Shown here piece after piece: positions 26,374 through 34,475 of a stretch of 64,000 nt of DNA. The stretch is from Amedibacillus dolichus DSM 3991 (GTDB taxonomy: Bacteria > Bacillota_I > Bacilli_A > Erysipelotrichales > Erysipelotrichaceae): positions 227,536 to 291,535 of the forward strand of contig NZ_DS483475.1 of NCBI RefSeq assembly GCF_000154285.1, given 5' to 3'. Each line of letters opens with the position of its first letter. Position 1 is the stretch's first letter. Position numbers and translations under genes: made by a program. A model generated the notes under the pieces. It did not search any database and was not told the origin of the DNA. It saw only the letters and a list, made by a program, of their open reading frames with translations.

Positions 26374-26785
26374 GTCGTATCAGCTTCGTTATTTTCACAC
26401 AGGTTCCTCCCTGTGGCTTCGATAGCACTTGAAATTCATCGGAAAAAGCTTGCATGATTGTCATTCCCATACCACTTCGCTCCAAATGTTCCTTGCTTGT
26501 ATATAATGGCTTCATCGCCTGTTCGATGTCCTCAATACCACAGCCTTGATCTTCGATTTTCATATAAATACATGTATCATCATAAGCAACTGATACATTG
26601 ATTGTTCCAATAGTATTTTCATAGCCATGTATCATCGCATTAACAACTGCTTCCGCAAGCATCGTTTTCACTTCCATAAGGGCTTCCTGTGTTAAGTTCA
26701 AAGGCATCAAAAAGGCAACGACACTTGTTCTCGCAAAGGCTTCGTTTTCCAATCTGCTAAGAAAAGACAGTTTCATTTCATTCAT
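26354..26785 (-). CDS. spoIIAB: Anti-sigma-F factor and serine kinase SpoIIAB
   Basis: GHKL-fold kinase, 143 residues, that holds SigF inactive and phosphorylates SpoIIAA. ATP-binding boxes are visible: the N box AEAVVNAMIHGY, the G1 box EDQGCGIED and the G2 box RSGMGMTIM. ATG 26785 has GAGGT six bases upstream and overlaps the spoIIAA stop by four bases, giving coupled synthesis of the two partners. Confidence 0.96.
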   Translation of the reverse strand: MNEMKLSFLSRLENEAFARTSVVAFLMPLNLTQEALMEVKTMLAEAVVNAMIHGYENTIGTINVSVAYDDTCIYMKIEDQGCGIEDIEQAMKPLYTSKEHLERSGMGMTIMQAFSDEFQVLSKPQGGTCVKITKLIRHEPAKQ

Positions 26786-27099
26786 ACGTTTACCTCATTT
26801 CTTTCCAATTCGATAATTTGAAAAATACCGGACATTTGAAACAATCGTTCATTAGCTCTTGATAAATTGCATAATGTCAGCTTTGCTTGGAATTTGGAAA
26901 GCTGCTTATAACGTGCCAAAACAAAGCCGATACCGGTGCTGTCTACGAAGCTGACAGCTTGAAAATCCATTTTGACTTGCTTTGGCTGATATTTCTCAAT
27001 CAGCTGAATACATTGCTCCTTCATTCTGCTTACGTGCAGATGATCTAAGTCGCCAGAAAAATAAAAATATAAAATTCCATCTTGATATGTATATGTCAT
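26782..27099 (-). CDS. spoIIAA: Anti-sigma-F factor antagonist SpoIIAA
   Basis: A 105-residue STAS-domain protein that frees SigF from SpoIIAB when dephosphorylated by SpoIIE. The phosphorylated serine lies in FVDSTGIGFVLARY near residue 55. An in-frame GTG 15 bases upstream sits inside the GGAGG ribosome site, so ATG 27099 is the start. The upstream terminator shows that the operon has its own promoter; two Spo0A-box-like sites lie there. Confidence 0.95.
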   Translation of the reverse strand: MTYTYQDGILYFYFSGDLDHLHVSRMKEQCIQLIEKYQPKQVKMDFQAVSFVDSTGIGFVLARYKQLSKFQAKLTLCNLSRANERLFQMSGIFQIIELERNEVNV

Positions 27100-27153
27100 A
27101 GCTTCTACCTCCACCCGACCATCTTAGCACGATCCTCTTTGCTTTTGGGAATA

Positions 27154-27182
27154 TCTGACAAAGCTTATCAAAAGCCGACAAA
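27154..27182 (-). promoter_or_regulatory. Pair of Spo0A-box-like sites before spoIIAA
   Basis: Minus strand TTTGTCGGC and TTTGTCAGA, 20 bases apart (two helical turns). The second matches the Bacillus 0A-box TTTGTCRAA at 8 of 9 positions, the first at 7. Spo0A activates spoIIA in Bacillus. I found no clear sigma-H promoter. Confidence 0.4.
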
Positions 27183-27216
27183 AAAAGATGAAAGCCGCTT
27201 TATGCACTCTCATCTT
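27180..27216 (-). terminator. Terminator between the small membrane protein gene and spoIIAA
   Basis: Minus strand AAGATGA / TCATCTT with partial inner pairing, followed by seven T. The stop of the small gene lies in the loop. Confidence 0.75.
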
Positions 27217-27385
27217 CCTTTTGTTCAAGCTCTGTAAGTTCACTACCATATTCACATTTCAGCAAATCCTCATCATAGCCTGCATATAGATCACTATCAT
27301 GAGCAACCTTGGCAAGTGCATAAAGAAAACTAACAACACTAATAAGCAGCAACGCTACGACAAACACGATCCAAAATATCATCAT
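27200..27385 (-). CDS. Small uncharacterised membrane protein
   Basis: A 61-residue protein with one N-terminal membrane helix (about 2-27, rich in V, L, I) and a short acidic tail (DSDLYAGYDEDLL, then ELEQKEDES). AAAGG lies eight bases before the start. It is 48 bases after the dacF-like gene and has a terminator of its own, so it is the last gene of that unit. No family recognised. The clear topology, ribosome site and terminator argue for a real gene. Confidence 0.6.
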   Translation of the reverse strand: MMIFWIVFVVALLLISVVSFLYALAKVAHDSDLYAGYDEDLLKCEYGSELTELEQKEDESA

Positions 27386-27433
27386 TTCACCAACCTTTAG
27401 ATTAGCTATATCCCAAAACAGCAGATCTATACA

Positions 27434-28600
27434 TTAAGCAATTATCTTTCGCATTGTTTTTAAAAGAATATCAGAAAAATCCAATGGCAAAACTGTACGA
27501 TTCACACCGATTGGTGCCTCCATATAATAACCATCACTCATTTCAATCCGTACAGTTCCGATTTTCTCATTTTTCTGGTATGGCAGTTTTTTCTTCGTAA
27601 TCGTTATTTCTTTATGCTTCTCTTTGGGTTCCTTGCCCTTTTCAAAAACATAGGAAATATCCTCTAAAGCTACAATATCGGCTTGCTTCGGCTTTCCGTT
27701 TTCAAAACTCAGTGTATCCAATCGTGTTCCCTTGGCATACAGTAATCCTTGTGCATATTGTGCAAATCCATACTCCAATAGTCCGGAAGCAATCGCATTT
27801 CGTGCTTTGGCATTGCTTGCGCCCATAACTACTGCAATCAAACGTAGTTCCTTACGCTTTGCACTTACCGTTATACAAGATAAAGCTTCCTTCGTAAAAC
27901 CGGTCTTTAAGCCATCGACACCCTCTACCTGCTTCAAAAGCTTATTCGTATTTACTAACCAAAACTTCTTATCACTATCTTCTCGAATATATGCATCATA
28001 GGTCGAGGTAATTTTTAAAAGCTCCTCTCCTCCTTCCTTTAACAATGCCTGTCCTAACAATGCCATATCCTTGGCAGTTGTATAATGCTTATCATCATGC
28101 AAGCCGGTAGCATTCATAAAATGTGTATTGTTCATACCTAATTCCTTTGCCTTACGATTCATCTTATTTACGAAAGCCTCATGACTACCGGCTAGATGCT
28201 CACCCATCGCAACCATCGCATCGTTTGCCGAAGCAATGCAAATCGACTTGATCATATCTTCTGCCGATAAGGTTTCCTGTGGCTCTAAAAACACCTGACT
28301 GCCCCCCATACTTGCCGCAAATTCACTTGTTGTAACCATATCATCTAATTGTAGTTGTCCATCATGCAAAGCTTCGTAAATCAACAAAAGTCCCATCATT
28401 TTCGTCATACTTGCCGGATACAGACGTTTATTCTCATGCTCCGCATAAATGACCTTTCCACTTGTGTATTCCATAAGATATACACTTTTCGCATCACCCT
28501 TTAAACCAACATCACTTACCTCTTTTCTCGCTGTTATCGGAAGCAAGGACGCAGACAAACATAAAACGACCAAAGCAAGTTTCATTATTCTTTTTTTCAT
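27434..28600 (-). CDS. dacF: D-alanyl-D-alanine carboxypeptidase (DacF-like, low-molecular-weight PBP)
   Basis: Trims the terminal D-Ala from peptidoglycan stem peptides; 388 residues. A signal peptide covers about residues 1-25. Catalytic motifs are SMTK in YPASMTKMM, SAN in IASANDAM, and KTG in DGLKTGF; a beta-rich PBP5-type C-terminal domain and a last amphipathic segment for membrane contact follow. ATG 28600 has GAGGT seven bases upstream; the 27 upstream codons are rejected. In B. subtilis dacF directly precedes spoIIAA; here a small gene and a terminator intervene, so DacF is the best guess among DacA/DacF. Confidence 0.9.
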   Translation of the reverse strand: MKKRIMKLALVVLCLSASLLPITARKEVSDVGLKGDAKSVYLMEYTSGKVIYAEHENKRLYPASMTKMMGLLLIYEALHDGQLQLDDMVTTSEFAASMGGSQVFLEPQETLSAEDMIKSICIASANDAMVAMGEHLAGSHEAFVNKMNRKAKELGMNNTHFMNATGLHDDKHYTTAKDMALLGQALLKEGGEELLKITSTYDAYIREDSDKKFWLVNTNKLLKQVEGVDGLKTGFTKEALSCITVSAKRKELRLIAVVMGASNAKARNAIASGLLEYGFAQYAQGLLYAKGTRLDTLSFENGKPKQADIVALEDISYVFEKGKEPKEKHKEITITKKKLPYQKNEKIGTVRIEMSDGYYMEAPIGVNRTVLPLDFSDILLKTMRKIIA

Positions 28601-28661
28601 CGTATCTACCTCGCTAAAGTATATGTCAAAGTATAATTGCTTATGCAGAAAGTGATGATAA

Positions 28662-28690
28662 ACAAAAAGCCAGCACATCACGTACTGACT
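28662..28690 (-). terminator. Terminator of the sortase unit
   Basis: Minus strand AGTCAG / CTGGCT (one G-T pair) with AC/GT inside, followed by TTTTTGTTT. It begins 7 bases after the second in-frame stop at 28698. Confidence 0.7.
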
Positions 28691-28697
28691 TCTTTCT

Positions 28698-28766
28698 TTA
28701 CTTTGTTTTCCTTTTGCATAGAATCAAAACAACACTCAATAATACGGATACAAATAAGGCAATTTT
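28698..28766 (-). other. Untranslated in-frame membrane-anchor tail after the sortase stop
   Basis: Reading on in the sortase frame past its TAA gives 22 codons: a hydrophobic segment (IALFVSVLLSVVLIL), a basic end (CKRKTK) and a second stop, then the terminator. This is the layout of a C-terminal membrane anchor cut off by one stop codon. Confidence 0.65.
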
Positions 28767-29516
28767 TTATATACTCTCCTCTTTTTCTATTTCCTTTGTA
28801 CTTGATTCATATTCGATCCCTTCCGGATACTCGATTTCCTTTTGTTGCCCTTTTCGCTGTGCATACACTACATAGCGATGACTATTGATGGCATACGGGT
28901 GGCAGCTAAACAGAGTAACCATATCCTGCTTGGGAATAATCTTTATTGCTTCAATGTCATTAGGATCAATCACAATTTTATGGGTTACTACATACGTCAA
29001 AGTTTCCCATGGATTGATCACCTCGATTTCATCTCCCTTTTCCAGCTTCTCGATATGCTTAAACAGCTGTTCTCCATTGGTTCCCCCACGATGCCCTGCT
29101 ATGACACAATTCGTATTCTCTCCCCCAATCGGTGCACTTGTTTGTGAAAGCACTGCCACTCCCTTATTCAGGTTTTCATAGCTTGCGCCCATATAAAGCG
29201 GTACCTTCAGCCCTAACTTATCAATCTTTACATAACCAATGCGATGATCCTTAAACTGTGTAAATGTAAACGGATTTTGTGAATAGCTGAATGCATCAAC
29301 CAATCCGCTTTGCTTTTGTTTATAAATCGTTTCATTATACACCTTCATCTCCTCATACAAAGCATCTGTCTGTAAGCTATCTTTCTTTTCATTGAAGCTT
29401 GCAATTTCCGCTTGCATGGCTTGCCTAGCCGCATACTGCTTCACAAAGGGATACAACTGAATACCGATTCCAAGCATACACAAGCATATCACCAAACGAT
29501 ACCCCCATTTATTCAT
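28767..29516 (-). CDS. Sortase, class C-like, ending before its C-terminal anchor
   Basis: Transpeptidase that joins surface proteins or pilins to the wall or to each other; 249 residues. One N-terminal membrane helix (about 6-24), then the beta-barrel with catalytic His in VIAGHRG, Cys in TLFSCHPYAINSHR and the Arg of that block. ATG 29516 follows AAGGAG. The frame stops after a charged linker, and an anchor-like segment continues directly behind the stop, so the gene may be truncated by a nonsense change. No LPXTG protein or pilin gene lies nearby. An upstream paralogue is broken. Confidence 0.88.
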   Translation of the reverse strand: MNKWGYRLVICLCMLGIGIQLYPFVKQYAARQAMQAEIASFNEKKDSLQTDALYEEMKVYNETIYKQKQSGLVDAFSYSQNPFTFTQFKDHRIGYVKIDKLGLKVPLYMGASYENLNKGVAVLSQTSAPIGGENTNCVIAGHRGGTNGEQLFKHIEKLEKGDEIEVINPWETLTYVVTHKIVIDPNDIEAIKIIPKQDMVTLFSCHPYAINSHRYVVYAQRKGQQKEIEYPEGIEYESSTKEIEKEESI

Positions 29517-29535
29517 GATGTGCTCTCCTTCTTTT

Positions 29536-29845
29536 TCATAAAACAAAAACGATCACAGGAACAGCCACTACCGCCAATATAAGCAAGTAATGCTCCTGTT
29601 GCTTATCACTCACTTCTTCCGGTGCTTTATTAGGTTCGCTCTCCTCTTACCAATAAACGATGGGTATTGACCCCATAGGTCGTATAGGTCATCAAGGTAA
29701 TCCAATCCTTATCAGCTTCCGTTTGTAAATAAAGTGAAATTTCATCAGGTAAAATAATATCAATCTGATCTACTTTATAAGCGTATATTTCATCTAACAC
29801 ATGAATATAAAACAAATCCCCTTTTTTCCAGTGTAAGATTATATT
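29536..29845 (-). pseudogene. Remnant of a second sortase gene
   Basis: Only the last third is left. Minus-strand translation gives KKGDLFYIHVLDEI, then TLMTYTTYGVNTHRLLVRGE, the sortase active-site block in which the catalytic Cys (TLxTC) is Tyr. Right after RGE the frame hits two stops, but shifting by one base restores an open frame that ends in a membrane helix (YLLILAVVAVPVIVFVL) and a stop. The 5' two thirds are missing; an in-frame stop lies at the left edge. So there are three independent defects: truncation, active-site loss and frameshift. Confidence 0.8.
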
Positions 29846-29893
29846 TATATTTTACGCCCATTCACAAAATATTTCCATTTTTTGTACATCAAA

Positions 29894-29918
29894 ATAAAAA
29901 AAACAGGCAATCCTGTTT
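29894..29918 (-). terminator. Terminator after the comN-like gene
   Basis: Minus strand AAACAGG / CCTGTTT, 4-base loop, followed by a run of T. Confidence 0.85.
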
Positions 29919-29920
29919 CC

Positions 29921-30199
29921 TCAATGTGTAAACATATCATCAAAATCCTTTAGCTTCATCTTAGAGCCGAGAATAATTGCCTGCATGGATAAGAAGGCAA
30001 CAACCTCTCCGACTGTAAGTTCATTGATATCTGCAAGAGCCTGTGCAATACTGCTAGGCTTCTTATGCTTCCATTTATCTTGTAGCATGCTTTCCACATG
30101 CTCGTATGTTAAAGATGACAATTCACGCTTTAATTCATTGACCTTTAAGGCAATTGCCAGATGAACGTATTTTTCATCAAATTCACCTGCATTACACAT
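29921..30199 (-). CDS. ComN-like post-transcriptional regulator
   Basis: A 92-residue small helical protein. The segment LTYEHVESMLQDKWKHKKPS followed by INELTVGEVVAFLSMQA resembles the ComN/YrzD family, which in B. subtilis controls comE mRNA at the division septum. Similarity is moderate, but the context is strong: comN lies next to spoVB in Bacillus, as here, and comEA-comEC occur in this window. GGTGA lies eight bases before ATG 30199. Confidence 0.65.
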   Translation of the reverse strand: MCNAGEFDEKYVHLAIALKVNELKRELSSLTYEHVESMLQDKWKHKKPSSIAQALADINELTVGEVVAFLSMQAIILGSKMKLKDFDDMFTH

Positions 30200-30338
30200 A
30201 CCTTCATCACCACTTTCATAGAAAGTATTATAGCATGTTTCGTAATATTTGCACGATGTAAATGATGTTACTTTTATTTACATATACTTACATTAAGCGC
30301 AGATAAAGCCATAGGCATAATTTGAAAGGTGAAGAGGA

Positions 30339-31670
30339 ATGAAAAAAACAATTTTACGTTCTACATTGCTGTTGATTATCTTTTCTGTGGTTTCTAAGGT
30401 TCTTTCTTTTCTTGTACGAATTCTTTTAGCAAGAACCTTGAGTGAAGCTGCAATGAGCTATTATACCCTAGCATCGCCAACCATGGTGTTCATTATTACT
30501 TTAGCGCAAATGGGAATTCCAAGCGCCTTGTCCAAGGTCATTGCACAAAGTTCACAACCGAAAAAGCCTATCAAAGCAGCTATTCTTTTATCCATTGCTA
30601 ACAATCTTATCATAAGTTTGGCATTTCTTTTTGTACTTCCTATCATGGCACATCTTGTTTTGCGACAAGATGCAATTTTACCGGTACTCCATGCGATTTT
30701 AATGTTAATTCCCTGTGTAACCTGTAGTGGTCTTTTAAAAGGATATTTATATGGCATGCAATACCATCATCAAGCAACCGCTTCTTCCATTTATGAGGAA
30801 GCCAGTCGAATCGCATTTTTAATGATTGCTTTTCATCTGCTTCCGCAGCTGCATGCAGTACAAATGGCACAGCTTGCCATGCTTTCCATCAGTGTCGGAG
30901 AAATTGCCAGCTCCCTCTATATGTTTTGTGTTTTATTACGAAAGAAAAAGTTATCTCTGCATGTACCAAAGCTTTTTTCGCAACTGAATCGTCAGGCTTT
31001 TGATGAGGTGCTTTCCGTATCTATTCCAATGACGGGAAGTCGTTTCATTGGCTCTTTAACTTATTTCCTTGAGCCAATCGTTATGATGGCTGGAGTTAGT
31101 GCAGCTGATTCCTTAGGAATGATGCAAGCCTATGGACAGCTCCATGGCTATGTATTACCAATCATTACCATGCCTTCCTTTATTACCGTTACCCTCAGCA
31201 ATGTTCTTTTACCAAGCTTTACGTATCATTATGCACGTGGCAATCAAGCCAAAGCAAGAAAGCTGTTTGATACCATATTAGGCTGTTGTTTCTTTATCGG
31301 ACTTAGCTGCAGTCTTGTTTGTTATGTATATAGTGAAGAAATCTTGCAACTGTTTTATCATAGCTCAAATGGGGCATTGCTCTTGCGACAATTAGCATGG
31401 CCTTTTGCACTTTATTCTCTGCAAGCTCCGCTTTCCAGTGTTTTACATGCCCTATCACTTAGCAAAAAATCGGTTCTCGATACCTTTTTAGGCTCTTTCA
31501 TGCGTATATTATGTATCTTCTTATTATCTCCCTTATTAAAGGAAAAAGCGCTCATGTTAGGCATTGTCGGCGGTATGCTGATCACAACGATTTCCCACGC
31601 GATTCGCTTAACACTTGCCTTTAGGCATGATGAGAAAAAAACGCATTTCTTGTCGATGTTTCCTTCTTAA
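30339..31670 (+). CDS. spoVB: Stage V sporulation protein B (MOP-family flippase)
   Basis: Polytopic membrane protein of the MurJ/Wzx superfamily, 443 residues with about 12-14 hydrophobic helices, thought to move lipid-linked precursors for the spore cortex. The N-terminus (SVVSKVLSFLVRILLARTLS) and the ALxPxxL-type helix patterns are typical of SpoVB. It sits beside comN-like and DUF421 genes as in Bacillus. Its 3' end overlaps the convergent DUF421 gene by 50 bases. A general MurJ-like role cannot be excluded. Confidence 0.88.
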   Translation: MKKTILRSTLLLIIFSVVSKVLSFLVRILLARTLSEAAMSYYTLASPTMVFIITLAQMGIPSALSKVIAQSSQPKKPIKAAILLSIANNLIISLAFLFVLPIMAHLVLRQDAILPVLHAILMLIPCVTCSGLLKGYLYGMQYHHQATASSIYEEASRIAFLMIAFHLLPQLHAVQMAQLAMLSISVGEIASSLYMFCVLLRKKKLSLHVPKLFSQLNRQAFDEVLSVSIPMTGSRFIGSLTYFLEPIVMMAGVSAADSLGMMQAYGQLHGYVLPIITMPSFITVTLSNVLLPSFTYHYARGNQAKARKLFDTILGCCFFIGLSCSLVCYVYSEEILQLFYHSSNGALLLRQLAWPFALYSLQAPLSSVLHALSLSKKSVLDTFLGSFMRILCIFLLSPLLKEKALMLGIVGGMLITTISHAIRLTLAFRHDEKKTHFLSMFPS

Positions 31671-32295
31671 TAACAAAAAGACCGTTTTTTTGCAGCATAC
31701 ACAAGAAAACATCTTCGCTTCTTTCTACCCCTTCTTTATGTAAGGCAGCTAATAACCATGCTACATCTTGATGCAGATCATCTAAAACACTTTGATTGAT
31801 AATACCATCGCTAATCAGCGGCTCCGGGTGTCTTACCTTACATTGCTCCTTTTTTAAGATACTTAACTGTCCATTGGTTTCCAAGACTGCAAAAGCAACC
31901 TCGTCCGGTGAACAAATATCCCGATTGCGTATCTGCATCATAAGATCATCAATATTATAGCGTTCCTTTTTCATGACTGCTTGATTGATATGTCCGTTAT
32001 GAATAATAATAACCGGCTTGCCTTCAAAGATCTCCCTTGTTTTTTTACTTTTCAACAAGCACCAAGAAAGCACGATCTGCAACAAAGAGAGCGTAAAAAT
32101 AGGAACCATGGAGCGCAAAATACTTTTATCGGTTTCGGTTATGGAAAGTGCCAATAGCTCACTCATAACCAAATAAATGACAATATCAAATACGGAAAGC
32201 TCTCCAACCTCTCGCTTTCCCATTAACCGCAAAGCAAAAATAATGACAAAATATACAACAAAACATTTTCCCATTAACGTGATATACGTAGCCAT
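31621..32295 (-). CDS. DUF421 membrane protein (YrbG/YetF type)
   Basis: A 224-residue protein with three N-terminal membrane helices (residues 5-75) and a cytoplasmic alpha/beta domain (KPVIIIHNGHINQ, MQIRNRDICSPDEVAFAVLETNGQLSI are family hallmarks; cited here as separate blocks). Function unknown; in Bacillus some members affect spore germination or stress survival. ATG 32295 follows AGGAGG by nine bases; the longer frame would run into the divergent gene. B. subtilis yrbG sits next to spoVB as here. Confidence 0.88.
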   Translation of the reverse strand: MATYITLMGKCFVVYFVIIFALRLMGKREVGELSVFDIVIYLVMSELLALSITETDKSILRSMVPIFTLSLLQIVLSWCLLKSKKTREIFEGKPVIIIHNGHINQAVMKKERYNIDDLMMQIRNRDICSPDEVAFAVLETNGQLSILKKEQCKVRHPEPLISDGIINQSVLDDLHQDVAWLLAALHKEGVERSEDVFLCMLQKNGLFVIKKETSTRNAFFSHHA

Positions 32296-32361
32296 TCCAC
32301 CAATCCTCCTACTTAACATATCCATTTGAACAGCTGCATACAATACATTGAGGTGATTTTC

Positions 32362-32715
32362 TTGAAAAACAAGCTTTCATGCTATATGTATTCATTTGCA
32401 GCACTGCTCATAAGCTCCTTATTATTTTCGCTCCTATTTTCCACTTTATACTATTTTGCTATCATTTCCACTGCTTTTTTCCAACAGCTTTGTACCATTG
32501 GCGGTTTTCTATGTTTTGCCATCAGTGGCGCTGTATTTGCACTATATATTGAAAAAAAAGCGCTGTTACACGCTTTCGTTATGGTTCTATTTCTCGCGAT
32601 CCCGACTTTGTTTATTACTGTCGGTAAACCACTTAACTATCTGATAGTGTTTGCTAAGCTTTTAACCTATATCGTTGTTTGTATGATCGTTTACACCAAA
32701 CGCAAAAAAGTTTAG
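32362..32715 (+). CDS. Small four-helix membrane protein, YrzE-like (TIGR04086 type)
   Basis: A 117-residue protein with four predicted membrane helices and a basic C-terminus (YTKRKKV). The start is taken as TTG 32362 because GAGGTG lies six bases before it; the ATG at 32326 has no ribosome site. Sequence identity to YrzE is weak, but YrzE lies next to yrbG and spoVB in Bacillus. The stop overlaps the end of convergent ruvB by four bases. Confidence 0.7.
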   Translation: MKNKLSCYMYSFAALLISSLLFSLLFSTLYYFAIISTAFFQQLCTIGGFLCFAISGAVFALYIEKKALLHAFVMVLFLAIPTLFITVGKPLNYLIVFAKLLTYIVVCMIVYTKRKKV

Positions 32716-33722
32716 GCTTCTTTAAATAAGCCTTCTCTTAAGTCATAGCCTAAATGTGCATAGGCTTTTTCTGTTACAATACGTCCTCTTGGAGTACGAT
32801 TGATAAATCCGATCTGTAAAAGATATGGTTCATAGACGTCCTCCAAGGTCATCGTTTCTTCCCCAATACTGCTGGCAAGGGCTTCTAAACCTACCGGACC
32901 TCCCTTAAAGCGCTCGATAATGCCTTTTAAATATTTATGATCGACATTATCCAAGCCCAAATGATCGACCTTCAAGCGATCCAGTGCCATAGCAGCAATT
33001 TCCTTCGATATAACACCATCATTCATGACCTGTGCAAAATCACGGACACGACGAAATAAGCGATTGGCAATACGCGGTGTGCCACGCGAACGTAAGGCTA
33101 TTTCTGTAACAGCACTGCTTTCGATTTCGGTATTCATCACACGTGCCGTTCGTGCAATGATTTGTTGAAGCTCCTCCAGCTCATAAAATTCCAACTGTGA
33201 AACAATTCCGAAACGATCACGTAGCGGTGCTGTTAAATCTCCCGCACGTGTCGTTGCACCGACTAAGGTAAACGGTGGCAAATCTAAGCGAATGGAGCGT
33301 GTTGTGGTACTATCCTTACCTACTAAAATATCAATGCAGTAATCCTCCATCGCCGGATATAGAACTTCTTCAACCTGCTTAGGCAAGCGATGAATCTCAT
33401 CAATAAAAAGCACATCTCCCGGTTGTAAGGTGGATAATATCGCTGCCAAATCTCCGCTTTTTTCAATCGAAGGTCCGCTTGTTGTCTTAATATTACCTCC
33501 CATTTCATTGGCTAAAATATAAGATAGGGTCGTTTTTCCCAAGCCCGGTGGTCCATACAACAAGACATGATCCAAAGCCTCATTGCGTTGCTTCGCCGCC
33601 TCAATAAAGATTTGCAGGTTTTCTTTTAGCTGTCGCTGTCCGATATATTCATCAAGATGCTGCGGACGAAGGGTTGCTTCATCATCTAATGCCTGTGTAT
33701 CTGCGGATACAATTCGTTCCAT
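32712..33722 (-). CDS. ruvB: Holliday junction branch-migration ATPase RuvB
   Basis: AAA+ motor that drives branch migration with RuvA; 336 residues. Walker [12 protein letters not shown], Walker [10 protein letters not shown], sensor motif GATTRAGDL and arginine finger LRDRFG are intact. The C-terminal winged helix ends RTPRGR. It follows ruvA after three bases, with AAAAGGGG as ribosome site inside the ruvA end. Confidence 0.98.
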   Translation of the reverse strand: MERIVSADTQALDDEATLRPQHLDEYIGQRQLKENLQIFIEAAKQRNEALDHVLLYGPPGLGKTTLSYILANEMGGNIKTTSGPSIEKSGDLAAILSTLQPGDVLFIDEIHRLPKQVEEVLYPAMEDYCIDILVGKDSTTTRSIRLDLPPFTLVGATTRAGDLTAPLRDRFGIVSQLEFYELEELQQIIARTARVMNTEIESSAVTEIALRSRGTPRIANRLFRRVRDFAQVMNDGVISKEIAAMALDRLKVDHLGLDNVDHKYLKGIIERFKGGPVGLEALASSIGEETMTLEDVYEPYLLQIGFINRTPRGRIVTEKAYAHLGYDLREGLFKEA

Positions 33723-33725
33723 GTG

Positions 33726-34307
33726 TTATACCCCTTTTCTTTTCGCTAGAATACTAAGTGCTTTACGAATATACTGATCGCTGGTCGCAAAGCTTTCCTC
33801 ACTCAGCTCTTTTTTTATACTGTTGATTTCAGCGTTTTTATACCCTAAAGCCTTCAATGCCTCAATGGCATCTACAAGTTCAGCGTTTTCCTTCACTTGT
33901 ATTTCACTTACTTCCTCTACCAGTTTCCCCTTTAGATCCAATACAATCTGGCTGGCACTCTTCGCCCCGATACCCGGTAAACTTTTCAACAGCTTCACAT
34001 CATTATGTTCAATTGCTTCAATCATTTGCTTTACCGGACAAACGGCAAGCATCGCAAGCGCGGTTTTCGGTCCTACGCCTTTTACACTAATAAGCTGTAA
34101 AAAAAGATCATGCTCCTCCATGGTTGTAAAGCCAAACAAGGTAATGGCATCTTCCCGGACATGCTGATACGTATATAAAATAACTTCGCTGTTCAAGCGT
34201 ACGCTCTGGGGGTTGCTGATATAAATGCGATAACCAATCCCATTGTTTTCTATAATCAATGAATCATTGCTATAGCTATGAATGATTCCCTTAATAAATG
34301 CTATCAT
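33726..34307 (-). CDS. ruvA: Holliday junction DNA-binding protein RuvA
   Basis: Junction-specific DNA-binding subunit, 193 residues. OB-fold N-terminus (MIAFIKGIIHSY), two helix-hairpin-helix motifs (ISVKGVGPKTALAML, SLPGIGAKSASQIV) and the C-terminal RuvB-binding domain (IEALKALGYKNAEI) are visible. The start follows AAGGTGAT. First gene of the ruvAB operon. The 168-base region upstream carries an extended -10 (TGATAAAAT on the minus strand near 34325-34332) and nothing else clear. Confidence 0.97.
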   Translation of the reverse strand: MIAFIKGIIHSYSNDSLIIENNGIGYRIYISNPQSVRLNSEVILYTYQHVREDAITLFGFTTMEEHDLFLQLISVKGVGPKTALAMLAVCPVKQMIEAIEHNDVKLLKSLPGIGAKSASQIVLDLKGKLVEEVSEIQVKENAELVDAIEALKALGYKNAEINSIKKELSEESFATSDQYIRKALSILAKRKGV

Positions 34308-34475
34308 ACTTTATCACCTTATTTATTTTATCATACTCTTGCGCCACAAGAAAGAAACACCTGCACATATTCCAAAATAGAACATATACAGGCTTTATGA
34401 TTTTATCTGAAATACAAAGAAAGAAAAGAACTATACGCAATACTTAAACATACCCATGTAAATGATGTGTCTTTC

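Noticed and set aside
29630..29815. A 61-codon minus-strand frame as an independent small gene.
   Set aside because: It is the sortase active-site block without its catalytic Cys; frame remains continue on both sides, so it is entered as a pseudogene.
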